Virus record (IMG/VR): IMGVR_UViG_3300008116_000434
Location: 1 to 21,452 of that record
DNA length: 21,452 nucleotides
DNA from: a virus
Reading direction: 5' to 3' (one strand)
Shown piece by piece: positions 12,460-18,453 of the stretch (the first letter of the stretch is position 1; every line of letters begins with the position of its first letter). The notes under the pieces are model-generated. The model ran no database searches. It was not told the DNA's origin and saw only the letters and a list, made by a program, of their open reading frames with translations. The position numbers were made by a program, and so were the translations under genes.

Positions 12460-12488
12460 AAAAAAAGAGGGTGGCTTTCACCACCCTC
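12460..12488 (-). terminator. Rho-independent terminator after the peptidase gene
   Basis: On the minus strand GAGGGTGG (12488-12481), loop TGAAAG, CCACCCTC (12474-12467), then seven U (12466-12460). Perfect 8-bp GC-rich stem, 6 bases after the peptidase stop codon. Confidence 0.92.
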
Positions 12489-12494
12489 TACTAT

Positions 12495-13031
12495 TTATCT
12501 CTGAATGTGCATGTGATTAAAATGACCAGCAACTTTCCAGAGAACAGTATATCCTGCTGCTCTTGCAGATGCCGCAAGGCGGTCAAACTGTCCAGCATAG
12601 GATGATTTTGCCTCTACAACGCCACGACCGACATTAATGTCAATCGCACGTCCAGCATAATGTGCCCAACCATGATGAACATGATGAACACCACCGAAAG
12701 CTGGATGTTCGGATACTCTATAACCCATATTCTGCAACATATGTCCATATGATACTATAGATTTTGACATACCACCAGAATAATTTTTAGAGTAAGTGTG
12801 ATAACGACCATATGAATGGCCATGGTTTGAGACATGTCTATAATGAGGCTTATATAATGGAACAGCAGAAAAACTGTGACCAAAACCACCTAAAATATCA
12901 CCGATAGGATCATAAGACATGTCTTCATGCTTTGAATACTGAGTATTCTCGCTATAGCTACGTGCTCCTGCTATGTCGCAGAAAGCAAACATAGCAATTG
13001 CTGTAGAAACAGCTAAAATAATCTTCTTCAT
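12495..13031 (-). CDS. Exported M15-family-like peptidase (178 aa)
   Basis: Sec signal peptide MKKIILAVSTAIAMFAFCDI...AGA, then a His/Tyr/Ser-rich low-complexity region (about residues 50-85). The C-terminal domain matches DD-/LD-carboxypeptidase-type M15_3: LQNMGYRVSEHP, HYAGRAIDI with H124 and D131 as zinc ligands, and GHFNHMHIQ with H173/H175. Such domains cleave peptidoglycan stem peptides. Phage endolysins of this fold usually lack a signal peptide, so an exported version points to a Sec-dependent lysin or an envelope-remodelling enzyme. AAGGAAAG precedes the ATG, and a strong terminator follows. Confidence 0.8.
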   Translation of the reverse strand: MKKIILAVSTAIAMFAFCDIAGARSYSENTQYSKHEDMSYDPIGDILGGFGHSFSAVPLYKPHYRHVSNHGHSYGRYHTYSKNYSGGMSKSIVSYGHMLQNMGYRVSEHPAFGGVHHVHHGWAHYAGRAIDINVGRGVVEAKSSYAGQFDRLAASARAAGYTVLWKVAGHFNHMHIQR

Positions 13032-13155
13032 TTTACTTTCCTTTTTCTATATGCTACGAAGAAGTTTTCTTATTGTTTTTATATCTTAACGCACTAAACT
13101 ATATCCTATGGACACCTATTGTGCCGTAGCATTGTTTTCAATACTATCATGCTAA

Positions 13156-13202
13156 GTTTATGATTATAAACGATAAAGTTTAAAAATAGGATTATCGTTT
13201 AT
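13156..13202 (-). repeat. Nested inverted repeats (mutually exclusive hairpins)
   Basis: ATAAACGATAA (13166-13176) is a perfect complement of TTATCGTTTAT (13192-13202), 11 bp with a 15-base spacer. The same left arm also pairs in part with GTTTAT (13156-13161) through ATAAAC (13166-13171) around a 4-base loop. The two hairpins share bases and cannot form together, a layout typical of a switch or attenuator. They could equally be a protein-binding palindrome. Confidence 0.45.
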
Positions 13203-13234
13203 GTTTTATACCACCTATAAAAAGGCGGTAATTC

Positions 13235-13242
13235 TATTTATA
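13235..13242 (-). promoter_or_regulatory. T4-type late promoter candidate ahead of the peptidase leader
   Basis: TATAAATA on the minus strand (13242-13235), in the loop of an inverted repeat just after the tRNA-Ile gene and 204 bases before the peptidase ATG. Exact consensus, but the distance is unusually long. Confidence 0.5.
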
Positions 13243-13254
13243 TTTTATAGAATT

Positions 13255-13330
13255 TGGTCGTCGTGCCGGGGATCGAACCCAGATCGGACGCTTATAAGGC
13301 GTCTGCTCTAACCAATTGAGCTACACGACA
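13255..13330 (-). tRNA. tRNA-Ile (anticodon UAU)
   Basis: Full cloverleaf on the minus strand: acceptor TGTCGTG (13330-13324) with CACGACG, D-stem GCTC/GAGC, anticodon stem GACGC/GCGTC around loop CTTATAA, giving anticodon TAT, T-stem CTGGG/CCCGG with loop TTCGATC, discriminator A and encoded CCA (13257-13255). It reads AUA directly, a codon that is rare in GC-rich hosts but common in this AT-rich genome. It sits 6 bases after the tRNA-Leu gene. Confidence 0.95.
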
Positions 13331-13336
13331 TAAACT

Positions 13337-13413
13337 TGGTGCCCCCGGTCAGATTCGAACTGACACTGTAGCGATTTTAAGTCGCCTTTCTCTACCTGTT
13401 GGAATACGGGGGC
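13337..13413 (-). tRNA. tRNA with anticodon UAA (Leu), short variable loop
   Basis: Acceptor GCCCCCG (13413-13407) with CGGGGGC, anticodon stem GGCGA/TCGCT around CTTAAAA (anticodon TAA), T-stem GTCAG/CTGAC with loop TTCGAAT, discriminator A, encoded CCA (13339-13337). The anticodon and A73 fit leucine, but the variable region is only about five bases (ACAGT), whereas leucine tRNAs normally have a long variable arm. The D-stem (TTCC against GAGA) has a C·A mismatch. It begins one base after the stop codon of the preceding gene. Confidence 0.85.
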
Positions 13414-13414
13414 G

Positions 13415-13873
13415 TTAAGCTAGTAACCTATCTGCTGCAATAGAAGCAGCAAATGCTTTTGGCTTTACAAAAGGAACTACATTACACATACCTTTAATAT
13501 AACCAACAGCCTCTGAAATAACACATGAAGAACCATACTTTAAATCTGGGTTGATGTCAAGATGTATCTCTACATGCCGTTCGTTTATAGATTCTTCAAG
13601 ATTTATATACATATTCGCTGTTTTCATAACTTCTGTCATCAAACGCATACGAGGTTTATCTTTTTTCTGATCAAAATCCTTTTCAACTTCAAGAAACCCA
13701 AAAATTTTACATCCTCTACAACCATCATAATGAACAACAACTACTGTCGCATACTCCGCATACCAAATACCGTTTTTTAGAAATCTAGCAGAGTCTGAAC
13801 CAATGTAAATTTTAGTAGTATCAGATGTATTTTCAATATACCTTTTTACTTGATCCAGACTCGCTATTGTCAT
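13415..13873 (-). CDS. RNase H-fold protein, YkuK/DUF458-like (152 aa)
   Basis: IYIGSDSARF (D27) in the first strand, a central ATVVVVHYDG hairpin, helix residue E81 (MTEVMKTANMY) and HLDINPDLKYGSS (D106) follow the D-E-D order of RNase H-like nucleases. The overall pattern (IG.DS...VVV...G.G; the last part EAVGYIKGMC) resembles the YkuK/DUF458 family seen in Firmicutes and T4-like phages. A nuclease role is predicted, not shown. The start ATG overlaps the stop of the upstream exported-protein gene (TAATG). It lies directly before the two tRNA genes and is probably co-transcribed with them. Confidence 0.72.
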   Translation of the reverse strand: MTIASLDQVKRYIENTSDTTKIYIGSDSARFLKNGIWYAEYATVVVVHYDGCRGCKIFGFLEVEKDFDQKKDKPRMRLMTEVMKTANMYINLEESINERHVEIHLDINPDLKYGSSCVISEAVGYIKGMCNVVPFVKPKAFAASIAADRLLA

Positions 13874-14160
13874 TATAGACCTAGAACGCCCAGACCAACA
13901 AGACCACGCTTTTCACTTGGTCCGATATCAATCTGAATATCACCTTCATCATTATCAACATCAACGTCTGCTCCTGGTGGAGCAGTTACAACCATACCAT
14001 GTGGTGTTACCTGAACAGCAGGAGCTAGAACACCCTTACTCTTTGTTGGGCCAGGAACTGCAACAGTCTTACCATTATGAGTTTCATCATGAGTATGTAG
14101 AGCAAAAGCTGATCCAGTTAGACCAAACACAATAACAGTAGTTAGAAAAAACTTATTCAT
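13873..14160 (-). CDS. Small exported acidic protein (95 aa)
   Basis: MNKFFLTTVIVFGLTGSAFA is a Sec signal peptide with cleavage before LHTHDETH. The mature part has a His-rich start, a Pro/Gly/Val middle and an acidic run (ADVDVDNDEGDIQIDIGPSEK) that could bind Ca2+ or other metals, then a hydrophobic C-terminus GLVGLGVLGL. No family recognised. AAAGGTGA precedes the ATG. It is followed without a gap by the RNase H-fold gene. Confidence 0.65.
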   Translation of the reverse strand: MNKFFLTTVIVFGLTGSAFALHTHDETHNGKTVAVPGPTKSKGVLAPAVQVTPHGMVVTAPPGADVDVDNDEGDIQIDIGPSEKRGLVGLGVLGL

Positions 14161-14262
14161 TCATTCACCTTTCTTATATATTACTGCCCCTCACGTCTTG
14201 GAACGAATGTTGCCTAGCATTGCGACACTCTATAAAAGCTGTGTATCTAGATCAAACTAAAA

Positions 14263-14361
14263 TCACCTACGCTTACGGCCCTTCAAACGACGAGCCTTAC
14301 GCTTCTGACTGCCGACTTTACGGCGACCTTTACGTGGTCGATTCTTGTGTGGCCATGCCAT
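14263..14361 (-). CDS. Very basic 32-residue protein
   Basis: MAWPHKNRPRKGRRKVGSQK followed by RKARRLKGRKRR: more than half of its residues are Lys or Arg, with no acidic residue. AAGGGA lies seven bases before the ATG. It overlaps the 3' end of the upstream gene by 32 bases in another frame. A nucleic-acid-binding peptide is the obvious guess (protamine-, ribosomal- or anti-sigma-like). The intergenic region 14161-14262 below it holds only the leader of the next gene, with a weak TTGATC/TATAGA pair. Confidence 0.55.
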   Translation of the reverse strand: MAWPHKNRPRKGRRKVGSQKRKARRLKGRKRR

Positions 14362-14467
14362 TATTCAATCCCTTCTTTTGTAAAAGCCAAAGAGTCTTAC
14401 CTTCATTTTTACCAAGTTGATTCTGTAACTTAATAAGCATCTTACGCATTTTTTTATTAGGTTTCAT
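14330..14467 (-). CDS. Small basic protein (45 aa)
   Basis: MKPNKKMRKMLIKLQNQLGK, then NEGKTLWLLQKKGLNNGMATQESTT. GAGGT stands five bases before the ATG at 14467 (another ATG directly before it at 14470 is closer to the site). The N-terminal half is a basic amphipathic helix. A longer frame upstream reads through the promoter region and is rejected. No family recognised. It is encoded between the 31-aa membrane peptide and the 32-aa basic peptide. Confidence 0.55.
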   Translation of the reverse strand: MKPNKKMRKMLIKLQNQLGKNEGKTLWLLQKKGLNNGMATQESTT

Positions 14468-14475
14468 CATATACC

Positions 14476-14571
14476 TCAGATTATTGGGTTGAAGAGATAA
14501 TACACCACTACACATAATGGTGTCAATGCCATTAACCAAATAATAAAATTTGAAATAAACTGGTTAATCAT
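14476..14571 (-). CDS. 31-residue membrane peptide
   Basis: MINQFISNFIIWLMALTPLC continues VVVYYLFNPII: one long hydrophobic helix. The ATG overlaps the TGA of the GIY-YIG-like gene (ATGA), and its own TGA overlaps the GAGGT ribosome site of the next gene. The tight packing supports a real gene, but two promoter-like sequences lie inside or just above it, so part of the composition may reflect those. There is also an ATTAACCA/TGGTTAAT inverted repeat (14531-14538 with 14561-14568). Confidence 0.45.
   Translation of the reverse strand: MINQFISNFIIWLMALTPLCVVVYYLFNPII
14497..14526 (-). promoter_or_regulatory. Sigma-70-like promoter
   Basis: TTGACA (14526-14521), 18-base spacer, TATTAT (14502-14497) on the minus strand. 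It would start transcription near 14490, just before the ribosome site of the 45-aa gene. Confidence 0.6.
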
Positions 14572-14981
14572 AATATTTTACCATCCTGTTTTAAAGATGT
14601 CAAGTGAGATTTACTGACACGTAACAACATATATTCATTATAATATTCATCAAGCAACAAAGCATTTCTTTCAAATTGCTCTTTAGCTTCAAAATACGAA
14701 CACTCACCTTTGGTTCTACAAAGCCTAATAATTTCTCTTTTAAAGTTTCCTTTACCTAAAGATTCAACATCTTCATTTAAATTTTTATTAGAACCAAAAT
14801 ATTCTTTCCAATCACTTTCAACTTTTACACGTTTTTTCTTTTTCTTAACCTGTTTAGTTTTTGTGAAATGAAAAATCTTTTTACCAATATACTTTTTATT
14901 ATTAGTTAGGTTTGTTATTAGATAAACAAAACCTACATATTCGCCAATATCTTCAAATGGTTCATTATTATAATACCACAT
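14568..14981 (-). CDS. GIY-YIG-like nuclease family protein (137 aa)
   Basis: N-terminal MWYYNNEPFEDIGEYVGFVY, with the GIY-equivalent FVYLITN (residues 18-24) and YIGKK (31-35), followed by a Lys-rich loop, ESDWKEYFGS, FKREIIRLC and the acidic-residue helix SYFEAKEQFERNALL (E99 as the likely metal ligand). T4-like phages carry related stand-alone proteins; some GIY-YIG members are homing endonucleases, others act on DNA junctions. The GIY triad is degenerate (FVY). The start codon abuts a perfect hairpin whose loop contains the ribosome site, behind a late promoter. Confidence 0.75.
   Translation of the reverse strand: MWYYNNEPFEDIGEYVGFVYLITNLTNNKKYIGKKIFHFTKTKQVKKKKKRVKVESDWKEYFGSNKNLNEDVESLGKGNFKREIIRLCRTKGECSYFEAKEQFERNALLLDEYYNEYMLLRVSKSHLTSLKQDGKIL
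14575..14603 (-). promoter_or_regulatory. Sigma-70-like promoter in the 3' end of the GIY-YIG-like gene
   Basis: TTGACA (14603-14598), 17-base spacer, TAAAAT (14580-14575) on the minus strand. Predicted start near 14568, about at the ATG of the 31-aa peptide, so it more likely serves the genes further left. Tandem with the promoter at 14497. Confidence 0.55.
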
Positions 14982-15001
14982 CCGAAACTCCTTTGTTTCG
15001 G
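14982..15001 (-). promoter_or_regulatory. Hairpin with ribosome site in its loop, abutting the GIY-YIG-like start codon
   Basis: CCGAAAC (15001-14995) pairs perfectly with GTTTCGG (14988-14982). The 6-base loop AAAGGA is the core of the ribosome site AAAGGAG, whose last G opens the closing pair. The ATG at 14981 follows with no gap. The 5' arm lies at the position where a transcript from the adjacent late promoter would begin, so late mRNA should lack part of it. Confidence 0.7.
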
Positions 15002-15003
15002 AA

Positions 15004-15011
15004 TATTTATA
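15004..15011 (-). promoter_or_regulatory. T4-type late promoter
   Basis: TATAAATA on the minus strand, 22 bases before the ATG at 14981; same distance as at the nucleotidyltransferase gene. Confidence 0.72.
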
Positions 15012-15197
15012 TTAACAACCCGACTCTTCATCGAACCATTCTTCAGTTTCATCATGATAGCCTATAAGCTCACATATGTCAATAACAAATTTACCAAAAG
15101 TTTCACGATCCAAATCTTCTATGCTATCTTCATCAAGAAGTTTATTTTCTTTAATAAATTCTCTACAAATATCATAAAGTTCTGTATCAATTTTCAT
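15012..15197 (-). CDS. Small acidic protein (61 aa)
   Basis: MKIDTELYDICREFIKENKL, then DEDSIEDLDRETFGKFVIDICELIGYHDETEEWFDEESGC. Strongly acidic and helical; no family recognised. GAGGT lies five bases before the ATG. Small acidic phage proteins often inhibit or mimic nucleic-acid-binding host proteins, but nothing here proves it. The late promoter of the next gene begins one base after its stop codon. Confidence 0.6.
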   Translation of the reverse strand: MKIDTELYDICREFIKENKLLDEDSIEDLDRETFGKFVIDICELIGYHDETEEWFDEESGC

Positions 15198-15212
15198 TTT
15201 TACCTCTTATTA

Positions 15213-15500
15213 TTATTCGTTTAAAAGTTGTTTACCTGTTGTTGAATTAGTTGTATAACACGAAACGCTTGATGGACATTGTGGGTTACTGCAAACATAT
15301 CCCATAGGCATAAGTCTACCAAGAGAATCTGTAAATTTCATTCCACAAATTTTACAATATTCATTAGTTGAAATAGGCACATTTGGTATAGGTGTTGGTG
15401 AAAATGGATTTGGTTTATTATTATATAATTCTTTCTTGGCTTTCTCAAAACCATCTTCAAACCCGTCTTTATAACCACTTCTATAATCTTCATTTGTCAT
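15213..15500 (-). CDS. Zinc-ribbon protein (95 aa)
   Basis: An acidic helical N-terminus with a GYKDGFEDGFEKA pattern, a proline linker (KPNPFSPTPIPNVP) and a C-terminal zinc ribbon: C49-K-I-C52 and C70-SNPQ-C75, with another Cys at 81. The GYKDGFEDGF motif is like the short repeats seen in several phage and flagellar proteins. The ATG overlaps the stop of nrdB (4 bases), so it is translated with it. A small regulatory or binding role is likely, target unknown. Confidence 0.65.
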   Translation of the reverse strand: MTNEDYRSGYKDGFEDGFEKAKKELYNNKPNPFSPTPIPNVPISTNEYCKICGMKFTDSLGRLMPMGYVCSNPQCPSSVSCYTTNSTTGKQLLNE

Positions 15501-16576
15501 AGACTGAAACCCTTGAATGTATCGTTGTTAACATCTTTTTTTACACCACCAACTACATAACTTGTAATTTCTGTTTCCTGTGGTGCTACTTGAACTTCAC
15601 TACCAGAAATCCATTTCTGTGTCCATGGTAATGGATTGGAACCACCCTTGTATGGTGAATTTAAACCAACAGCGGTCATTCTTTTATTAGCAATCCATTC
15701 TATATAGTCATTCAATAATGTCTCATTTAGACCTATCATTGATCCGTCTTTGAACAAATAATTTGCCCATTTCTTTTCTTGTTCTACTGCATTTACAAAC
15801 ATTTGAGTACATTCGTCTTTTGTAAATTCTCTAATATCAACGAAATCACTATCATCAGAAGGTAAAACCTTTAACAATTGTTGAGTACCAGCAAGATGTA
15901 AATTCTCATCCCGTGCAATCAACTTAATAATCTTTGCATTACCTTCCATTTTCTTCAATTCGGCAAATGCCCAAGAACATGCAAAAGATACATAAAAGCG
16001 AATACCTTCAAGAATATTCACTGACATAAGCGCCATATATAACGTCTTCTTATGTTGATAAGAAACGTTATTAGATAGTTGATTATTCATTTCTAAAAGA
16101 TCATCATAATATTTGCTAATATCTTTAGCACAATCGACAATCTCTTTAATATCAAGCATTTCATCAAAAATCTTTGATGGGTCAGGATATATATTCCTGA
16201 TAATATGAGTATATGAACGTGAATGAATTGTCTCAGAAAATGTCCATGTCTGAATCCATGTTTCTAATTCAGGCAAAGAACAAATAGGTCCAAATGCAAT
16301 TGTTGGCGCACGACCTTGTACAGAATCAAGAAGAATCTGTCTTTTCAAATTAGAAGTAAAAATATGCTTCTCATGATCTGTTAAATTTTTAAAATCTTTA
16401 GAATCCCTGAAAATATCCACTTCTTCAGGTCTCCAGAAAAATCCCAACTGTTTATCAGTCAATTTTTCTAAAAATGCATACTTTTGCTTATCATACCTTG
16501 CAATAGTCACTGGAGAATCAAAAAAAGCTTTTCTATTAGTATGATCTGTTTTATCTTCTGTATTAAAAACGTTCAT
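15497..16576 (-). CDS. nrdB: Ribonucleotide reductase class Ia, small (radical) subunit NrdB (359 aa)
   Basis: Makes the tyrosyl radical that NrdA uses to reduce NDPs. Iron ligands D84 (LLDSVQG), E115 and H118 (FSETIHSRSYTHI), E190 (ILEGIRFY), E224 and H227 (RDENLHL). The radical tyrosine is Y122, within the conserved SRSYTHI. Spacing of the first ligands is the same as in E. coli NrdB. A longer frame begins at 16621, but the ATG at 16576 has AAAGGGC upstream and starts like the family, so it is used. Driven by the promoter at 16603-16631. It is separated from nrdA by the plus-strand orphan. No intron or intein seen. Confidence 0.96.
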   Translation of the reverse strand: MNVFNTEDKTDHTNRKAFFDSPVTIARYDKQKYAFLEKLTDKQLGFFWRPEEVDIFRDSKDFKNLTDHEKHIFTSNLKRQILLDSVQGRAPTIAFGPICSLPELETWIQTWTFSETIHSRSYTHIIRNIYPDPSKIFDEMLDIKEIVDCAKDISKYYDDLLEMNNQLSNNVSYQHKKTLYMALMSVNILEGIRFYVSFACSWAFAELKKMEGNAKIIKLIARDENLHLAGTQQLLKVLPSDDSDFVDIREFTKDECTQMFVNAVEQEKKWANYLFKDGSMIGLNETLLNDYIEWIANKRMTAVGLNSPYKGGSNPLPWTQKWISGSEVQVAPQETEITSYVVGGVKKDVNNDTFKGFSL

Positions 16577-16602
16577 TCTTTGCCCTTTGTTGTTTCTTTT
16601 AC

Positions 16603-16631
16603 AATATAAATAATTTAACACATTTTGTCAA
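16603..16631 (-). promoter_or_regulatory. Sigma-70-like (early) promoter for nrdB
   Basis: TTGACA (16631-16626), 17-base spacer, TATATT (16608-16603) on the minus strand, 27 bases before the nrdB ATG. Its -10 box overlaps a plus-strand late promoter (16605-16612). Confidence 0.75.
16605..16612 (+). promoter_or_regulatory. T4-type late promoter for the 535-aa gene
   Basis: TATAAATA on the plus strand, 31 bases before the ATG at 16644. Overlaps the -10 box of the nrdB promoter on the other strand, so polymerase on one would block the other. Confidence 0.72.
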
Positions 16632-16643
16632 GTAGGTATTAGA

Positions 16644-18251
16644 ATGGCAGCACCAAACACTAAAGAATTAGCACAATGTCTAGCTTTTGCATATTTTGCC
16701 GAAAATCCTTCATATAATAAAAATATTAAATCTCAAAACATAGAACTGCTTTCAGATGGAAGCCCCAATAAACATGCCATAGATTTCTTTTCATTATTTT
16801 CTGGAAGAGTAAACGTATCTAATCTGAAATCAAAATATTTATCATCAAATTTCCCAATAGATATTGTTAAAAAAGATTTCGAGGTAAAAAAACTCCCAAA
16901 AACTGAAAAATTATCTTATCATACGACTGCTAAAAAAGTATATATGGTAGCTAAAAAGTGTATGGAAAATAATTTATTTTCATCAAGCAATATATCATCT
17001 TATCAGTTTTTAGATCAAAATGATCCTTTTGTTTTATTATTAAAAGACAAACTATTAGACAAAATTATCAAAACTTTTCATTTACCATATAAAGTAGACG
17101 TTCTATCATCAGTAGACATAATAGTTGTAAACAAATTAAAAAAACAAACAATAAGATTAGAAGCGGAAAAATTATTAAAAAATGAAACCATTCTTATAGA
17201 CGAATATTATAATTTAATTTCTAAATATATGAAAAGTAAAGATTTATTTCCTATATCATTAAAATTACCAGAGTCAATAAGCGGTAACATTCATATAAGA
17301 CAAATACAACATAATGTAAAAAGTTCCGATATCGATATAGACCCATATATAAAATTTTTAGACGGTATATTAGATAACCCATCTAAAACTGTAGATCATG
17401 TAGAAAAATTAATAAAAATAAACTTTGAAAAATTTTCTACTGGTGAACGCTTGAATTGGGAGTTTCCTGTATCTTTTAATTATTCTAACATATTAGACCC
17501 TTCCACAAAAAAACCTTTAGCAAATTATAATTTAAACTTTAATCTATTCGCACAAGGTTATGGCGCTGGCTGGAATGGTCAATTCGATAAATCATCAAAA
17601 ACATATCAAGGAACACAATGGGTTGGTGGTATATCAATATCAACATTTGAAAATTTTGCAAAAACATATTCAGGCTATTCAATTTTCACAAATGAAATAG
17701 TTCAAATAAGAAAAAAAATATTCGAAGATATGTTTAGAGAGATAACAAAAACTTCTAATATAATTCAAACACTTTTCATGACAAAATATAATGATGTGTT
17801 ATCTCTTTTAAGTGAAAACAAAATTCTATATAACAAAAGAGACCTTTCAAGAATAGACACTTTCTTCGATAGTTTAGAAAAAGAAATAGGTAGCGGTTCT
17901 AATTATAAAATTATATTCTATAAAAAATTTATAGAAGAAGTAATTTCAAAAATAAATAGACAATTTAAAACAAACACAAAAGATATGAAAAAATTAAAAG
18001 CTCATTTTGTACATGCTCAAATTTCATATTTTCTATTTCATGGTGGTCAAAATTTTGAATTATTTTTTAAGAAAAGATTGTTTTTAACTATTTTCGGTAT
18101 AATAACTAAAAAATCTCATACAGCTTTTAGAGTTGATGATTACTCATCTATGAAAGTTGTAGTAAAAGATATAATAAAATTACAAACCGAAAAAGAAGGT
18201 CAAAAAATGGCACAATCTTTTAAAACATTACCTCACTTTATAATTAGTTGA
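16644..18251 (+). CDS. Large unknown protein, probably late/virion-associated (535 aa)
   Basis: No domain recognised. It has no signal peptide and no clear membrane segment. The sequence is Lys/Ile/Asn-rich, with a central β-type region containing LFAQGYGAGWNGQFDKSSKTYQGTQWVGGISIS (about residues 300-335) and helical stretches on both sides. It is on the opposite strand to nearly all its neighbours, inserted between nrdA and nrdB, and preceded by a late promoter, which fits a virion or assembly protein. Its wobble positions are very AT-rich. The ribosome site is weak (AGTAGGT). The last 8 bases overlap the convergent gene at 18244. A structural protein is inference only. Confidence 0.7.
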   Translation: MAAPNTKELAQCLAFAYFAENPSYNKNIKSQNIELLSDGSPNKHAIDFFSLFSGRVNVSNLKSKYLSSNFPIDIVKKDFEVKKLPKTEKLSYHTTAKKVYMVAKKCMENNLFSSSNISSYQFLDQNDPFVLLLKDKLLDKIIKTFHLPYKVDVLSSVDIIVVNKLKKQTIRLEAEKLLKNETILIDEYYNLISKYMKSKDLFPISLKLPESISGNIHIRQIQHNVKSSDIDIDPYIKFLDGILDNPSKTVDHVEKLIKINFEKFSTGERLNWEFPVSFNYSNILDPSTKKPLANYNLNFNLFAQGYGAGWNGQFDKSSKTYQGTQWVGGISISTFENFAKTYSGYSIFTNEIVQIRKKIFEDMFREITKTSNIIQTLFMTKYNDVLSLLSENKILYNKRDLSRIDTFFDSLEKEIGSGSNYKIIFYKKFIEEVISKINRQFKTNTKDMKKLKAHFVHAQISYFLFHGGQNFELFFKKRLFLTIFGIITKKSHTAFRVDDYSSMKVVVKDIIKLQTEKEGQKMAQSFKTLPHFIIS

Positions 18252-18453
18252 ATTCGCTTAACTTTTCTCTTCCTAAAGTTATGTTTTTTTGCATTCTTAT
18301 AAACTTGTTATCCCATGTCCAAGATTCGCCTGTTTCGTCTTGAAAACATACCCACTGAAGGTTATGCTCAACACCATAATCAATAAGAAAATGTGCATAA
18401 GCATAACCTTTAGGGGTAATAACAGGTAATGGTGGGTCTATCCTAGTTATCAT
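18244..18453 (-). CDS. Conserved small phage protein (69 aa)
   Basis: MITRIDPPLPVITPKGYAYA opens a β-rich protein with HFLIDYGVEHNLQWVCFQDETGESWTWDNKFIRMQKNITLGR. The TPKG.A.AHF.IDYG.E....WV.F.D.TGE.W...N..IR...N...GR pattern is, from memory, shared by many T4-like phages near nrd genes. Function unknown; a small β-barrel is likely. Its ATG overlaps the nrdA stop (TAATG), so it depends on nrdA translation. Confidence 0.72.
   Translation of the reverse strand: MITRIDPPLPVITPKGYAYAHFLIDYGVEHNLQWVCFQDETGESWTWDNKFIRMQKNITLGREKLSEFN

Larger units (their letters stand above)
13032..13254 (-). other. Non-coding leader between the tRNA pair and the peptidase gene
   Basis: 223 bases without a convincing reading frame on either strand. 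From the tRNA side it contains an AATTCTAT/ATAGAATT inverted repeat (13230-13237 with 13247-13254) whose spacer holds TATAAATA, an ACCGCC/GGTGGT stem near 13210-13230, and a long inverted repeat at 13166-13202. These look like processing or attenuation structures for the peptidase transcript. Confidence 0.5.

Noticed and set aside
12492-12499. GATAAATA as a late promoter (minus strand)
   Set aside because: Its transcript would start inside the strong terminator hairpin at 12488-12460.
13917-14135. 72-residue plus-strand frame rich in H, Q, Y and E
   Set aside because: Shadow of the exported-protein gene on the minus strand; no promoter or ribosome site.
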